From the NCBI GenBank assembly GCA_964463375.1, contig CAYXBQ010000039.1:1-24211 (forward strand): a stretch of DNA of 24,211 bases, in the 5' to 3' direction. Shown here piece by piece: positions 6,655-14,218 of the stretch. Positions within the stretch are counted from its first letter, which is position 1; the number at the start of each line of letters is the position of its first letter. A program made the translations under genes and the position numbers. Source of the stretch: UMGS1696 sp964463375 (GTDB taxonomy: Bacteria > Bacillota > Clostridia > Oscillospirales > CAG-272). Under the pieces are notes generated by a model. It made no database searches. It worked only from the letters and a program-made list of their open reading frames with translations, and was not told where the DNA came from.

Positions 6655-7545
6655 ATGACATTCTCTGAAAAACTCACTGCGCTGCGCAAGAATGCCGGCG
6701 AAACACAGGACAGCTTAGGAGACACCTTGGGTGTGTCCGGCAAGACCATATCCAAATGGGAGTCCGCCGCCACCGAACCGGATCTGACCATGCTCACCGC
6801 CATCGCCGACCACTACCACGTGACGCTGGACGAGCTGCTTGGCAGAGGGGAACCGCAAAACACCATCGGGCAAATGAAAGAAGAGCTGCGCCAAACCAAA
6901 GATGTCGGGGAGGCCATGCAGCACTTCTGGCTCTACAGCCGGGGACTGATCAACGCCGTATCTGCCGCACCGCTGCACGATGGCAAGGACCCGGACGACT
7001 GCATCCCCCAGGACAGCACCGAAAACAACCGGCAGTACCGCTCCAATTACGAAAGCAACAACGGGACCTTTGTGAACTACCACACCGATGCCGTGCGCAT
7101 GGGCATGCAGCTGTTCCGTAGTCCGTCGCAGTTTGCCTGGATCCGGGACGACAGAGACGCACTGGCAGGATTCTTTGCCCGCCTCAGTGATCCGGATACG
7201 CTTGCCATTTTGTACACCCTGCACCGTGCCGATTTCTCCGAGGATTTTACATCCGTCTATCTGGCAGAGCAGGCCGGTGTGGCGATGGAAAAGGCAGAGA
7301 CGGTACTGGAAGCACTGCTCACCTATCCGGGACTCACAAGCCCTGTAAAGCTCAAGCGATCCACGGTGGAAACACTGGATGGGGAACGGGTGGTATACAG
7401 CTTCGAGGGAGACGAAAATCTGCTGGGGATCCTCTCTTTGGCAAAGATACTGCTCTCCGGCTGGGGCGGCTGCAACTGCATGAGCTGGTGTGGTCCTTGT
7501 AAGATGATCGGAAAAGCACAGGAAACGAAAGGAGAAGGAAGATGA
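6655..7545 (+). CDS. XRE-family regulator with cysteine-rich WCGPCK tail (296 aa)
   Basis: The N-terminal helix-turn-helix of the Cro/CI type spans residues 4-60 (ETQDSLGDTLGVSGKTISKWE, with the following PDLTMLTAIADHYHVTLDEL). A middle region of unknown fold is followed, at about residues 180-262, by a stretch that reads like a winged helix. The protein ends in C273-N-C275-MS-W278-C279-GP-C282-K, identical in its last six residues to the thioredoxin active-site motif, but with no room for a thioredoxin fold. The cysteines could bind metal or sense redox state; this is inference. AGGAG precedes ATG 6655. The stop overlaps the next XRE gene by 4 nt (ATGA), implying coupled translation. Confidence 0.85.
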   Translation: MTFSEKLTALRKNAGETQDSLGDTLGVSGKTISKWESAATEPDLTMLTAIADHYHVTLDELLGRGEPQNTIGQMKEELRQTKDVGEAMQHFWLYSRGLINAVSAAPLHDGKDPDDCIPQDSTENNRQYRSNYESNNGTFVNYHTDAVRMGMQLFRSPSQFAWIRDDRDALAGFFARLSDPDTLAILYTLHRADFSEDFTSVYLAEQAGVAMEKAETVLEALLTYPGLTSPVKLKRSTVETLDGERVVYSFEGDENLLGILSLAKILLSGWGGCNCMSWCGPCKMIGKAQETKGEGR

Positions 7546-8387
7546 AGTTCGGTGAAAATATTCGTCATTATCGCACCAAGGCGGGGCTAACACAGGAGCA
7601 GCTGGGCGAAAAAGTGGGCGTGTCGTCCCAGGCCGTATCCAAGTGGGAATCCGATGCATCTCTGCCGGACACTTCCCTTTTGCCGGAGATCGCCAGAGCC
7701 CTGTCCACCACCATCGATGCCCTGTTCAGCTATGACCAGACCAGCCAGGAGTCCATGCTGGAGCATTTGTATCGGTACGAAGACAGCCAGCCTGCCGACA
7801 ATCGATCCCGGGCGGAGAACGCATGGGAGCTGCTGTTCCACACCTGCACCAGTGCCCTGTGGCGTGGTTCACCGGATGCGATCCCGTCTCTCACCGAAGC
7901 CACGCAAAGTGTGCAGATGAGCTGGGACGAGTGTCTGGCGCAAGGGTGGTATTATCCCGATACCCGGCTGTTCCTCATGCTGCCTCGACCGGAAAAAGGC
8001 TGGGCTGCGGCGTTTCCGGCGGACGAAGGGGTCGGCAAGCTATTTGGGTATCTGGGAGACAAGAACGTGCTCCAAGCGGTGCGCTGGCTCTTTACCAAGT
8101 CCTATGGCTATTCCTTCCTGTTCCCGGTGCTGCTGCGGGATACCGGGATCCCGGAAACAGAGGGGGACAAGGTGAAGGAGGCGCTATTCCATCTGCGGCT
8201 GTTGGTGGAGAGGCCGCTGCTGCTGGATGGCGTGCCGGAGAAGATGTATTGCTATCATCCCCACCACACGATCATCGCTTTGTGGGTGCTTGCCTACAAC
8301 TACCTCTACAACGACTACGGCTACAACTGGCAGCAGCAAAACCTGACAGCACCGTTCTTTCCCCCGATTATGGAATCGGGTACATGA
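7542..8387 (+). CDS. XRE-family regulator with unassigned C-terminal domain (281 aa)
   Basis: Residues 2-61 form a Cro/CI-type helix-turn-helix (LTQEQLGEKVGVSSQAVSKWE, then LPDTSLLPEIARALSTTIDALF). The following 220 residues contain no motif I recognise; they are rich in Trp and Tyr, with a late YCYHPHHTIIALWVL stretch. It overlaps the preceding regulator by 4 nt. AAAGGAGAAGGA within the upstream gene acts as RBS. The two proteins are probably co-expressed and may form partners or a mutual control pair. The next gene (putP) has its own strong promoter, so control of putP is possible but not shown. Confidence 0.85.
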   Translation: MKFGENIRHYRTKAGLTQEQLGEKVGVSSQAVSKWESDASLPDTSLLPEIARALSTTIDALFSYDQTSQESMLEHLYRYEDSQPADNRSRAENAWELLFHTCTSALWRGSPDAIPSLTEATQSVQMSWDECLAQGWYYPDTRLFLMLPRPEKGWAAAFPADEGVGKLFGYLGDKNVLQAVRWLFTKSYGYSFLFPVLLRDTGIPETEGDKVKEALFHLRLLVERPLLLDGVPEKMYCYHPHHTIIALWVLAYNYLYNDYGYNWQQQNLTAPFFPPIMESGT

Positions 8388-8478
8388 ATCGTGATAGGTC
8401 GAATTTGCATTTTACATTTACCAAAGCTGCAAAAAAGCCGGGTTTTCCAGATTTTTCCCGGAAATTTATGAAATTTTC

Positions 8479-8507
8479 TTGACATTTATTGCCCTTTCGT
8501 GTATAAT
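8479..8507 (+). promoter_or_regulatory. consensus sigma-A promoter of putP
   Basis: TTGACA (8479-8484), 17 bp, TATAAT (8502-8507): a perfect match to consensus at both hexamers, suggesting strong basal expression unless repressed. Confidence 0.9.
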
Positions 8508-8549
8508 GAGTGTATATTCCTTGTTTCTATGCAAAGAAAGGACAATATT

Positions 8550-10076
8550 ATGCAAATCCAATATCTGATCTCCATTATCATTTATATGGCAGCGGTCGTC
8601 CTGATCGGGGTCTATTGTTCGAAGAAGGCCAACAAGAGCACAGACGAGTTCCTGTTGGGCGGGCGGACGCTGGGTCCCTGGGTCTCTGCCATGAGTGCCG
8701 AAGCCTCCGACATGAGCGGCTGGCTGCTGATGGGTCTGCCGGGTCTGGCCTACTGGAATGGGCTTGCCTCTGCCGGCTGGACTGCCATTGGTCTGGCACT
8801 GGGCACCTACTTGAACTGGCTCATCGTTTCCAAGCGACTGCGCCGGTACAGTGAACGGGTGAACGCCATCACCATCCCGGACTACTTCGCCAATCGGTTC
8901 CACGAAAAGAAGCCGATCTTACTGGTGATCTCGTCCCTGCTGATCATCCTGTTCTTCACGCCTTATGCCGGTTCCTGCCTGATGGCTTGTGGGAAGCTGT
9001 TTGCCGCCCTGTTCGGCACGTCCTACAACCTGATGGTCGTCATCTCGGCGCTGTTCGTGTTGACCTACACCTTCTTAGGTGGCTTCCTGGGCGAGTCTCT
9101 GTCCGACTTTATGCAGGCCATCATCATGGTCGTGGCACTGGTGCTGGTGCTGGGTCTGGGTATTTTCGAGGCCGGCGGCATTGGTGCCGTGGTGGAGAAT
9201 GCCAAAAACATCCCCGGCTACTGGAGCCTCTTGACCTCCGCTACGCCCACCGGTGAAGTGGTGAACGGTGCGCCTGTCTTCGGAGAAGCCTCCCATGTGG
9301 CCGGTATGACCATTGCGTCCGGTCTGGCGTGGGGTCTTGGCTACTTTGGTATGCCTCAGGTGCTGCTGCGGTTCATGGCCATCCGCAGTGAAAGCGAGCT
9401 GACCCTGTCCCGCCGTGTGGCACAGATCTGGGTCATGATCTCCCTGGCCGCTGCCATCGTGATCGGTGTTGTCGGCCGTGCCCTGTTCCCTGTGGAATAT
9501 CTGGACAACGCTTCTGCGGAAAACATCTTCATTCTGCTGTCCACCCATCTGCTGCCTGCTCTGCTGGCCGGTCTGGTTTGTGCCGGTATCCTGGCAGCCT
9601 CTATCAGCTCCTCCGACTCCTATCTGCTGATCTCCGCTTCTGCCATCTCTCAGAACATCTTCAAGGGTGTGCTGAAGAAGGATGCAACGGACAAGCAGGT
9701 CATGTGGGTGACCCGTGGGATCCTGATCGCCATTACCCTGTTCGCCATGGTCGTAGCCACCGGCGGCAACCAGGTGATCTTCACCATCGTGGACTTTGCA
9801 TGGGCTGGGCTGGGTGCCACCTTTGGTCCCCTGCTGCTGTTCACGCTGTTCTGGAAGCACACCACCTATCCGGCTGCTATCGCCGGTATGCTGACCGGTG
9901 GTATCACGGTGCTGATCTGGAACTTCTTCGTATCCAAGCTGGGCGGCATCTTCGAGATCTACGAGCTGCTCCCCGCCTTCATCCTGTCCTCCATCGTGAT
10001 CGTGGTGGTCTCCAAGCTGACCGGTGAACCCAGTCAAGAGATCCTGGACGACTATGATGCCGTGATGAAGAAGTAA
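8550..10076 (+). CDS. putP: sodium/proline symporter (SSS family)
   Basis: The 508-residue membrane protein of the sodium:solute symporter family takes up L-proline with Na+. The diagnostic PutP stretch MSAEASDMSGWLLMGLPG is present. It includes the Asp that corresponds to the Na+-site Asp55 of E. coli PutP. The later ITIPDYFANRF, YLGGFLGES-like and 'AASISSSDSYLLISASAISQNIF' segments also fit, with about 12-13 hydrophobic helices. I chose ATG 8550, with AAAGGA just upstream; the longer frame from 8499 would start inside the promoter. It is monocistronic, ending in a terminator shared with the opposing glycosidase-like gene. Confidence 0.94.
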   Translation: MQIQYLISIIIYMAAVVLIGVYCSKKANKSTDEFLLGGRTLGPWVSAMSAEASDMSGWLLMGLPGLAYWNGLASAGWTAIGLALGTYLNWLIVSKRLRRYSERVNAITIPDYFANRFHEKKPILLVISSLLIILFFTPYAGSCLMACGKLFAALFGTSYNLMVVISALFVLTYTFLGGFLGESLSDFMQAIIMVVALVLVLGLGIFEAGGIGAVVENAKNIPGYWSLLTSATPTGEVVNGAPVFGEASHVAGMTIASGLAWGLGYFGMPQVLLRFMAIRSESELTLSRRVAQIWVMISLAAAIVIGVVGRALFPVEYLDNASAENIFILLSTHLLPALLAGLVCAGILAASISSSDSYLLISASAISQNIFKGVLKKDATDKQVMWVTRGILIAITLFAMVVATGGNQVIFTIVDFAWAGLGATFGPLLLFTLFWKHTTYPAAIAGMLTGGITVLIWNFFVSKLGGIFEIYELLPAFILSSIVIVVVSKLTGEPSQEILDDYDAVMKK

Positions 10077-10090
10077 TTCTATAAAACAAA

Positions 10091-10129
10091 ACTGGCTCTG
10101 CTGCATAACACAGTGGAGCCAATTTTTTG
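10091..10129. terminator. bidirectional intrinsic terminator
   Basis: Stem TGGCTC / GAGCCA, extended by further pairs around a CTGCTG...CACAG inner part. A T6 run follows on the plus strand and a TTTTGTTTT run on the minus strand. It serves putP and the converging gene that ends at 10161. Confidence 0.82.
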
Positions 10130-10160
10130 TTGCAGTTCTCTGCGGCAATGCTCTGCTTTG

Positions 10161-11090
10161 CTATTTGTTGATCTCAGCCAGACAAGCCAGCTGTGCCGGA
10201 TCGTAGGTGCTGTCGTAGCGGATCTGGATATCCACGCTGACCACGCCACCGGCTGCGTTGACACGGCGGATGTAGTCCCGCATATAGGCACCGTCCCGTT
10301 TGCAGCCCGGCTTTGCCCAGCCACCCCAGGGATTGCCGTCGGGTGCCACACCCAGCGGTGCCAGGATATGGGGCACGGAGGGCGTCACGTCTACGCCGCC
10401 GGGGATGCAGGTGAAATCGTTGAACTCGCCGGAGGTGAAGTCTTCATCCGGATACCAGCGGTACAGATCCTCCTTGACACCGTTGTTCATAGAGACCAGC
10501 GTGGTGGGATTGCCCTTTTTTACGGCACGATAGTAGGGGGTGAGCAGCTCTGCGTTGTAGTCGAAATAGTCGTAGCAGCCGTCGATCCACCAGCCCTTGA
10601 CGCTGTCTCCGTACCGCACGGCATATTCCTCCAGCACAGCCGCCCACTTTTCCACAAATCTCATGGAAACATGCTTCCGTGGCTCCAAAAACCCGAACCT
10701 TTCGCCGATCGCTTCATCCTTGTAGGGCCCGTCTCCGGTGAAATACAGGTACAGGTCGATGTCGTATTTGGCAAGGGCGGGGATCAGGTCGGCGATGAGG
10801 TCACGTCTGGCGCAGGCTTCTCCCGGCTTCGTTCCGGCGATCTCGTCAAAGGTGGCATTGGGTGCGCACATATACTGCCGTCCCTGCATCAGGGTGATGA
10901 AGTAATACCCTGCCCCCAGATCGTGGAGATCCTTGGCTACTCGTTCAACGTCAAACAGCTCCACTCTGGCGTTCCAGTCGCTCCGGTGGGCGGGATCCAG
11001 TACCCCTGTGGTCGGTGCGCCGTAGAGGAAGTGGTTGAATACCCCCCACCGGCGGCTTTGCATCCGTTTTTTGGCATCACAAAGTGTCAT
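10161..11090 (-). CDS. putative glycoside hydrolase, alpha-L-fucosidase-like (GH29-type barrel)
   Basis: The 309-residue protein lines up by eye with the catalytic (beta/alpha)8 barrel of GH29-type fucosidases. The matching blocks are RRWGVFNHFLYG (family: KFGIFIHWG), FDVERVAKDLHDLGAGYYFIT (family: FDADEWAKLAKEAGAKYVVLT), RRDLIADLIPALAKYDIDLYLY, and GWWIDGCYDY, whose Asp is the candidate nucleophile. At 309 residues it is shorter than usual GH29 enzymes (over 400), lacks the C-terminal beta-sandwich, and has no signal peptide, so a cytoplasmic role is likely. Substrate is unknown. GGAGG precedes ATG 11090, and the gene stands alone with its own promoter. Confidence 0.6.
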   Translation of the reverse strand: MTLCDAKKRMQSRRWGVFNHFLYGAPTTGVLDPAHRSDWNARVELFDVERVAKDLHDLGAGYYFITLMQGRQYMCAPNATFDEIAGTKPGEACARRDLIADLIPALAKYDIDLYLYFTGDGPYKDEAIGERFGFLEPRKHVSMRFVEKWAAVLEEYAVRYGDSVKGWWIDGCYDYFDYNAELLTPYYRAVKKGNPTTLVSMNNGVKEDLYRWYPDEDFTSGEFNDFTCIPGGVDVTPSVPHILAPLGVAPDGNPWGGWAKPGCKRDGAYMRDYIRRVNAAGGVVSVDIQIRYDSTYDPAQLACLAEINK

Positions 11091-11132
11091 ATCGCATATC
11101 CTCCTTCATAGGATCTATCGCAGATCTTTTCC

Positions 11133-11161
11133 ATTATAGCATACTTTTCCATCGAACACAA
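11133..11161 (-). promoter_or_regulatory. sigma-A promoter of the GH29-like gene
   Basis: On the minus strand: TTGTGT (11161-11156), 17 bp, TATAAT (11138-11133), about 43 bp ahead of the start codon. Confidence 0.72.
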
Positions 11162-11191
11162 GAGGAGACCGGTGTATTTTTTGGAAACTTA

Positions 11192-11243
11192 CACAAAATC
11201 CCATTCATTTTTTGCATATATCTCAAAAACTTCACAAAATCCC
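11192..11243 (+). repeat. direct repeat CACAAAATCCC upstream of the VanZ-like gene
   Basis: Two exact 11-bp copies (11192-11202 and 11233-11243), each preceded by AACTT (one with an extra A) and followed by a T-rich stretch. The start-to-start distance is 41 bp, close to four helical turns. A probable -10, TATACT (11269-11274), follows 26 bp later with a weak -35. The position suits an activator or repressor site. Confidence 0.5.
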
Positions 11244-11321
11244 CCTATTTTTCCGACGGCAAATGTGGTATACTATTCCTATAATCGTAGAATGTTCGTG
11301 CAAAGAAAGGGGGCGGTCGTC

Positions 11322-11837
11322 ATGCAGCAGCAAAACCCGGTGGGTCTGCGGCGTTTTTTCTGGCTCCTTTCCTTTGGCTGGATGGCGGTGATCTATTGGT
11401 TCTCTGCCCAGGATGCGGAGACCTCGGCGGCTTCCAGCGGCTCCTTTATGGCATTTCTCCTGCGGCTGTTCCATGTGGAATCCTCGGAGAAGATCCTGAC
11501 CGATACGTCGGTGTATTCCATGGTGGATTTTATCCTGCGGAAGGGGGCCCATTTCACCATTTTCACCGTGCTGGGCTTTTTGCTTTGCACCACCATCTCT
11601 CTGTATCCCAACGCCATTCGGCTGCAAAGGATCGTGCTGCCCCTGTCTTTGGGGATCCTGTACGCCTGCACCGATGAGCTGCACCAGTATTTTGTACCGG
11701 GTCGCGCCTGCCAGATCCGGGATGTGTGCATCGATACGGCGGGGGTTTTGACAGGACTGGCGTTTTCCATGCTGCTTGGCTGGCTGATCCGGCGGCATCG
11801 GCTGAAAAAACAAGGGACGCAGCAGACCAACTCGTAG
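11322..11837 (+). CDS. VanZ-like family membrane protein
   Basis: The 171-residue protein has about four hydrophobic segments and the VanZ-like pattern: 'VIYWFSAQDAETS' near the start, 'RKGAHFTIFTVLGFLL' in the middle and 'TDELHQYFVPGRACQIRDVCIDTAGVLTG' later. VanZ itself gives low-level teicoplanin resistance; most chromosomal homologues have no known role, though some affect wall or lipid properties. ATG 11322 is preferred because AAAGGGGG lies 9 nt upstream; an in-frame ATG at 11292 lacks an RBS. The esterase gene follows after 29 bp and is probably cotranscribed. Confidence 0.85.
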   Translation: MQQQNPVGLRRFFWLLSFGWMAVIYWFSAQDAETSAASSGSFMAFLLRLFHVESSEKILTDTSVYSMVDFILRKGAHFTIFTVLGFLLCTTISLYPNAIRLQRIVLPLSLGILYACTDELHQYFVPGRACQIRDVCIDTAGVLTGLAFSMLLGWLIRRHRLKKQGTQQTNS

Positions 11838-11866
11838 ATCTTTTACTTTGGAAAGGAGTCTATTTT

Positions 11867-12661
11867 ATGGCTTTCTTACAAGTTTCCTTTTTCTCCAATG
11901 TTTTGGGGATGTGTACCAACATGAACGTGATCCTGCCCCAGACCGTCCGGGGGATGATCGGCGTGGATGCCAAAGACATGGAGGCCACCTACCCCACCCT
12001 GTATCTGCTCCACGGCATGAGCGATGACCACACCATCTGGTCCCGCCGCACCTGCATCGAACGGTATGCCGAAGAAGCGGGGATCGCCGTGGTCATGCCC
12101 ACAACAGCGCTGGGCTGGTACACGGATATGCAGCACGGGCCAAAGTGGCGCACCTTCATTGGGGAGGAGCTGCCGGGGATCTGCCGGGATCTGTTCCCCC
12201 GCATGAGCAAAAAGCGGGAGGAGACCTTTGTGGCCGGTCTGTCCATGGGTGGATACGGTGCCTATGCCATCGCCATGACCTATCCCCAGACCTTCTCCTT
12301 TGCCGGTGGTCTGTCCGGTGCCTATATGCCGGTCCACCACATCCAGCAGGATCCCCAGAACACCTACTGGACGGATATTTTCGGCACGGCAGAGGCGTTC
12401 CGGGATGGCCCCAATGATCTGGTAGCCCTGTCCACCCGGCTCATGGAAGCATACAAGGCCGATCCTGTCGGTCATCCCCTGCCCCGGCTGTACATGTGGT
12501 GCGGCACGGAGGATGGGCTGTATCCGGTGAACGTAGCCATGAAGGAGCATCTGGAAGCCTTGGGCTGGCCGGATTTTGTCTACGAAGAATCCCACGGCAA
12601 CCACTCCTGGCCCTACTGGGACGACAAGATCCAAACGGTGATCCGGCTGATCCGGCAATAA
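11867..12661 (+). CDS. esterase of the esterase D / FrmB family
   Basis: The 264-residue alpha/beta hydrolase has the nucleophile elbow GLSMGG with Ser126, a likely acid Asp216 (CGTEDGLYP) and His246 (SHGNHSW). LLHGMSDDHTIW (residues 48-58) gives the oxyanion-hole region. The family covers acetyl-, feruloyl- and tributyrin esterases and S-formylglutathione hydrolases; the context and the lack of a signal peptide favour an intracellular carboxylesterase acting on acylated sugars or similar, but this is not shown. GAAAGGAG precedes ATG 11867. It ends just before a strong terminator. Confidence 0.88.
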   Translation: MAFLQVSFFSNVLGMCTNMNVILPQTVRGMIGVDAKDMEATYPTLYLLHGMSDDHTIWSRRTCIERYAEEAGIAVVMPTTALGWYTDMQHGPKWRTFIGEELPGICRDLFPRMSKKREETFVAGLSMGGYGAYAIAMTYPQTFSFAGGLSGAYMPVHHIQQDPQNTYWTDIFGTAEAFRDGPNDLVALSTRLMEAYKADPVGHPLPRLYMWCGTEDGLYPVNVAMKEHLEALGWPDFVYEESHGNHSWPYWDDKIQTVIRLIRQ

Positions 12662-12670
12662 GTACCTGTC

Positions 12671-12702
12671 AAAGAGTCAGTTTTGCGCTGGCTCTTTTTT
12701 CT
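12671..12702 (+). terminator. intrinsic terminator after the esterase gene
   Basis: 10-bp stem AAAGAGTCAG / CTGGCTCTTT (one G-T pair) with a 7-nt loop, then a T-run. Confidence 0.85.
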
Positions 12703-12784
12703 TTTCTAAAAAAATAAAGAAATTCTTAATGTTTTCTTCCGTATACCCTAATCCATCGCCGGTATCCTGTTCACATTTTTCCGA

Positions 12785-12790
12785 TATACT
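12785..12790 (+). promoter_or_regulatory. probable -10 element of the GT2 gene
   Basis: TATACT in a CGATATACTATAGCC context like other promoters in this window, 44 bp before the start codon. The -35 position (GTATCC, 12762-12767) is poor, so an activator may be needed. Confidence 0.45.
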
Positions 12791-12834
12791 ATAGCCAACA
12801 CAAAACAAGGGAAAATCGGAAAGGGGATGTCACC

Positions 12835-14175
12835 ATGCCGTTTTGGGAAATTCTACAGGATATATGCTTCGTCCTGCTCACGCTATTTGGACTATGCTAT
12901 GCATATCAGCTGCTGTATGTGCTGCTGCCGCTTTTGTTTGGGAAAAAATGGGATGCGGATACCGCCGTCTCGCCTACCATGCGGGGGATCGCCATCCTCA
13001 TTGCGGCCCGGAACGAAGAAAATGTCCTGCCCCACCTGCTGGATACCATCGCCAACCAGAAGCTGCCACTGCCGGAGGACGAGACCGGCTTCACCATGGA
13101 TGACGTGTATGTGGTGGCAGACAACTGCACCGATGCTACGGCTGATGCGGCTGCTCGATCGGGTGCCACGGTGTATCGGCGGCAGGACACCACAAAGATA
13201 GGCAAAGGCTATGCGCTGGACTGGCTGCTGGGGCAAATGCGGCGGGATGGAAAATGCGCCCGGTACGATGGATTTTTGGTACTGGATGCAGACAATCTGC
13301 TCTCCCAGGATTACCTTACGAAAATGCACCAGGTCTTTGCACAGACGGACGCATATGGGAAACCCAAATACGGGATCGTCACCGGGTATCGGAATGCGAA
13401 AAACTTTGGGCAAAATTGGCTGACCTCCGGCTATGGTCTGTGGTTCCTCCACGACAGCGGTCACCTGAATCGCTCCCGACACCAGCTGGGTCTGACCTGC
13501 ACCCTCTCCGGCACGGGCTTTTGCATCCGGCGGTCGCTGCTGGACACCTGGGGCGGCTGGCCATTCCACACCTTGACAGAGGATCTGGAATGCACGGCAG
13601 ACCTTGCCACCGGTGGACTGCGCTTCACGAAGGATATGCCTAAGATCGGCTACTGCCACGATGCGGTGCTATACGACGAGCAGCCATCCAGCTTTCGTTT
13701 GTCCATTCGGCAGCGGATCCGGTGGGCGCAGGGGGGCATACAGGTATCGCTGCGGTATGGACAGGCGTATCTGCGGGGACTATGTGGTCTGGTGGGACTG
13801 CGGAAGAAGCTGTCCTGCCTGGAAAACTGCACCCTGTCTCTCTGGGGCTACGGCACCATGACGGTGGTATCGCTGCTGAACCTGTGCTGCTCTGCCATGC
13901 TGCAAAAGCCCCACGAATTCGCCATCACGCTGCTGGGCACGGTGATCGGATTTTTTGTGACCGGCTGGGCATTGGCCATCGCCACCGTAGCCACCGAGGG
14001 ACGGCGGATCCACGGCACCAAGGGGGAGGTCGTGCGGGGGATCTTGACCTTCCCGCTGTTCCTTGCCAGCTTTGCCGTGTCGGTGGCATTGGCACTGGTC
14101 ACGCCCCGGCAGTGGAGACCCATCCGGCACACAGAAGCGGTCTCGCTGGACAAGGTTTTGGAGAAAACTACATAG
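12835..14175 (+). CDS. family 2 glycosyltransferase, processive type, membrane-bound
   Basis: The 446-residue protein has an N-terminal membrane segment (residues 10-36). The GT-A domain starts GIAILIAARNEE (51-62), with VVADNCTDAT (93-102), the metal-binding DADN (151-154), the catalytic-base TED (248-250) and QRIRW (293-297). The Q-x-x-R-W motif is typical of processive enzymes such as cellulose, hyaluronan and poly-N-acetylglucosamine synthases. At least three further membrane segments lie in residues 325-430. It probably makes or extends a surface polysaccharide from a nucleotide sugar. No partner genes (PilZ, deacetylase, export) are adjacent. GAAAGGGG precedes ATG 12835. Confidence 0.9.
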   Translation: MPFWEILQDICFVLLTLFGLCYAYQLLYVLLPLLFGKKWDADTAVSPTMRGIAILIAARNEENVLPHLLDTIANQKLPLPEDETGFTMDDVYVVADNCTDATADAAARSGATVYRRQDTTKIGKGYALDWLLGQMRRDGKCARYDGFLVLDADNLLSQDYLTKMHQVFAQTDAYGKPKYGIVTGYRNAKNFGQNWLTSGYGLWFLHDSGHLNRSRHQLGLTCTLSGTGFCIRRSLLDTWGGWPFHTLTEDLECTADLATGGLRFTKDMPKIGYCHDAVLYDEQPSSFRLSIRQRIRWAQGGIQVSLRYGQAYLRGLCGLVGLRKKLSCLENCTLSLWGYGTMTVVSLLNLCCSAMLQKPHEFAITLLGTVIGFFVTGWALAIATVATEGRRIHGTKGEVVRGILTFPLFLASFAVSVALALVTPRQWRPIRHTEAVSLDKVLEKTT

Positions 14176-14183
14176 ATCCACGC

Positions 14184-14213
14184 AAAAAGGAAGGTTTGCC
14201 GCCTTCCTTTTTC
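14184..14213. terminator. bidirectional intrinsic terminator
   Basis: An 11-bp perfect stem AAAAAGGAAGG / CCTTCCTTTTT with a 7-nt loop and T-runs in both directions. It separates the GT2 gene from the converging sigma-factor gene. Confidence 0.88.
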
Positions 14214-14218
14214 TTGTA

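Noticed and set aside
7471..7512. A thioredoxin domain suggested by WCGPCK
   Set aside because: The motif sits 14 residues from the C-terminus of a DNA-binding protein, so the thioredoxin fold cannot be present.
6715..7659. A 314-codon minus-strand frame opposite the first XRE gene
   Set aside because: Antisense shadow of a gene with a clear helix-turn-helix, promoter and RBS.
8438..8461. Hairpin CCGGG...CCCGG after the second XRE gene as a terminator
   Set aside because: There is no T-run on the plus strand; the T-run side faces the minus strand, where there is no gene to terminate.
9075..10148. A 357-codon open frame on the minus strand opposite putP
   Set aside because: Low-complexity His/Gln/Gly composition and no motif; it mirrors a well-supported PutP gene.
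10113..11111. A 332-codon plus-strand frame opposite the GH29-like gene
   Set aside because: The minus-strand gene has an RBS, a promoter and glycosidase-like blocks; the plus frame has none of these.
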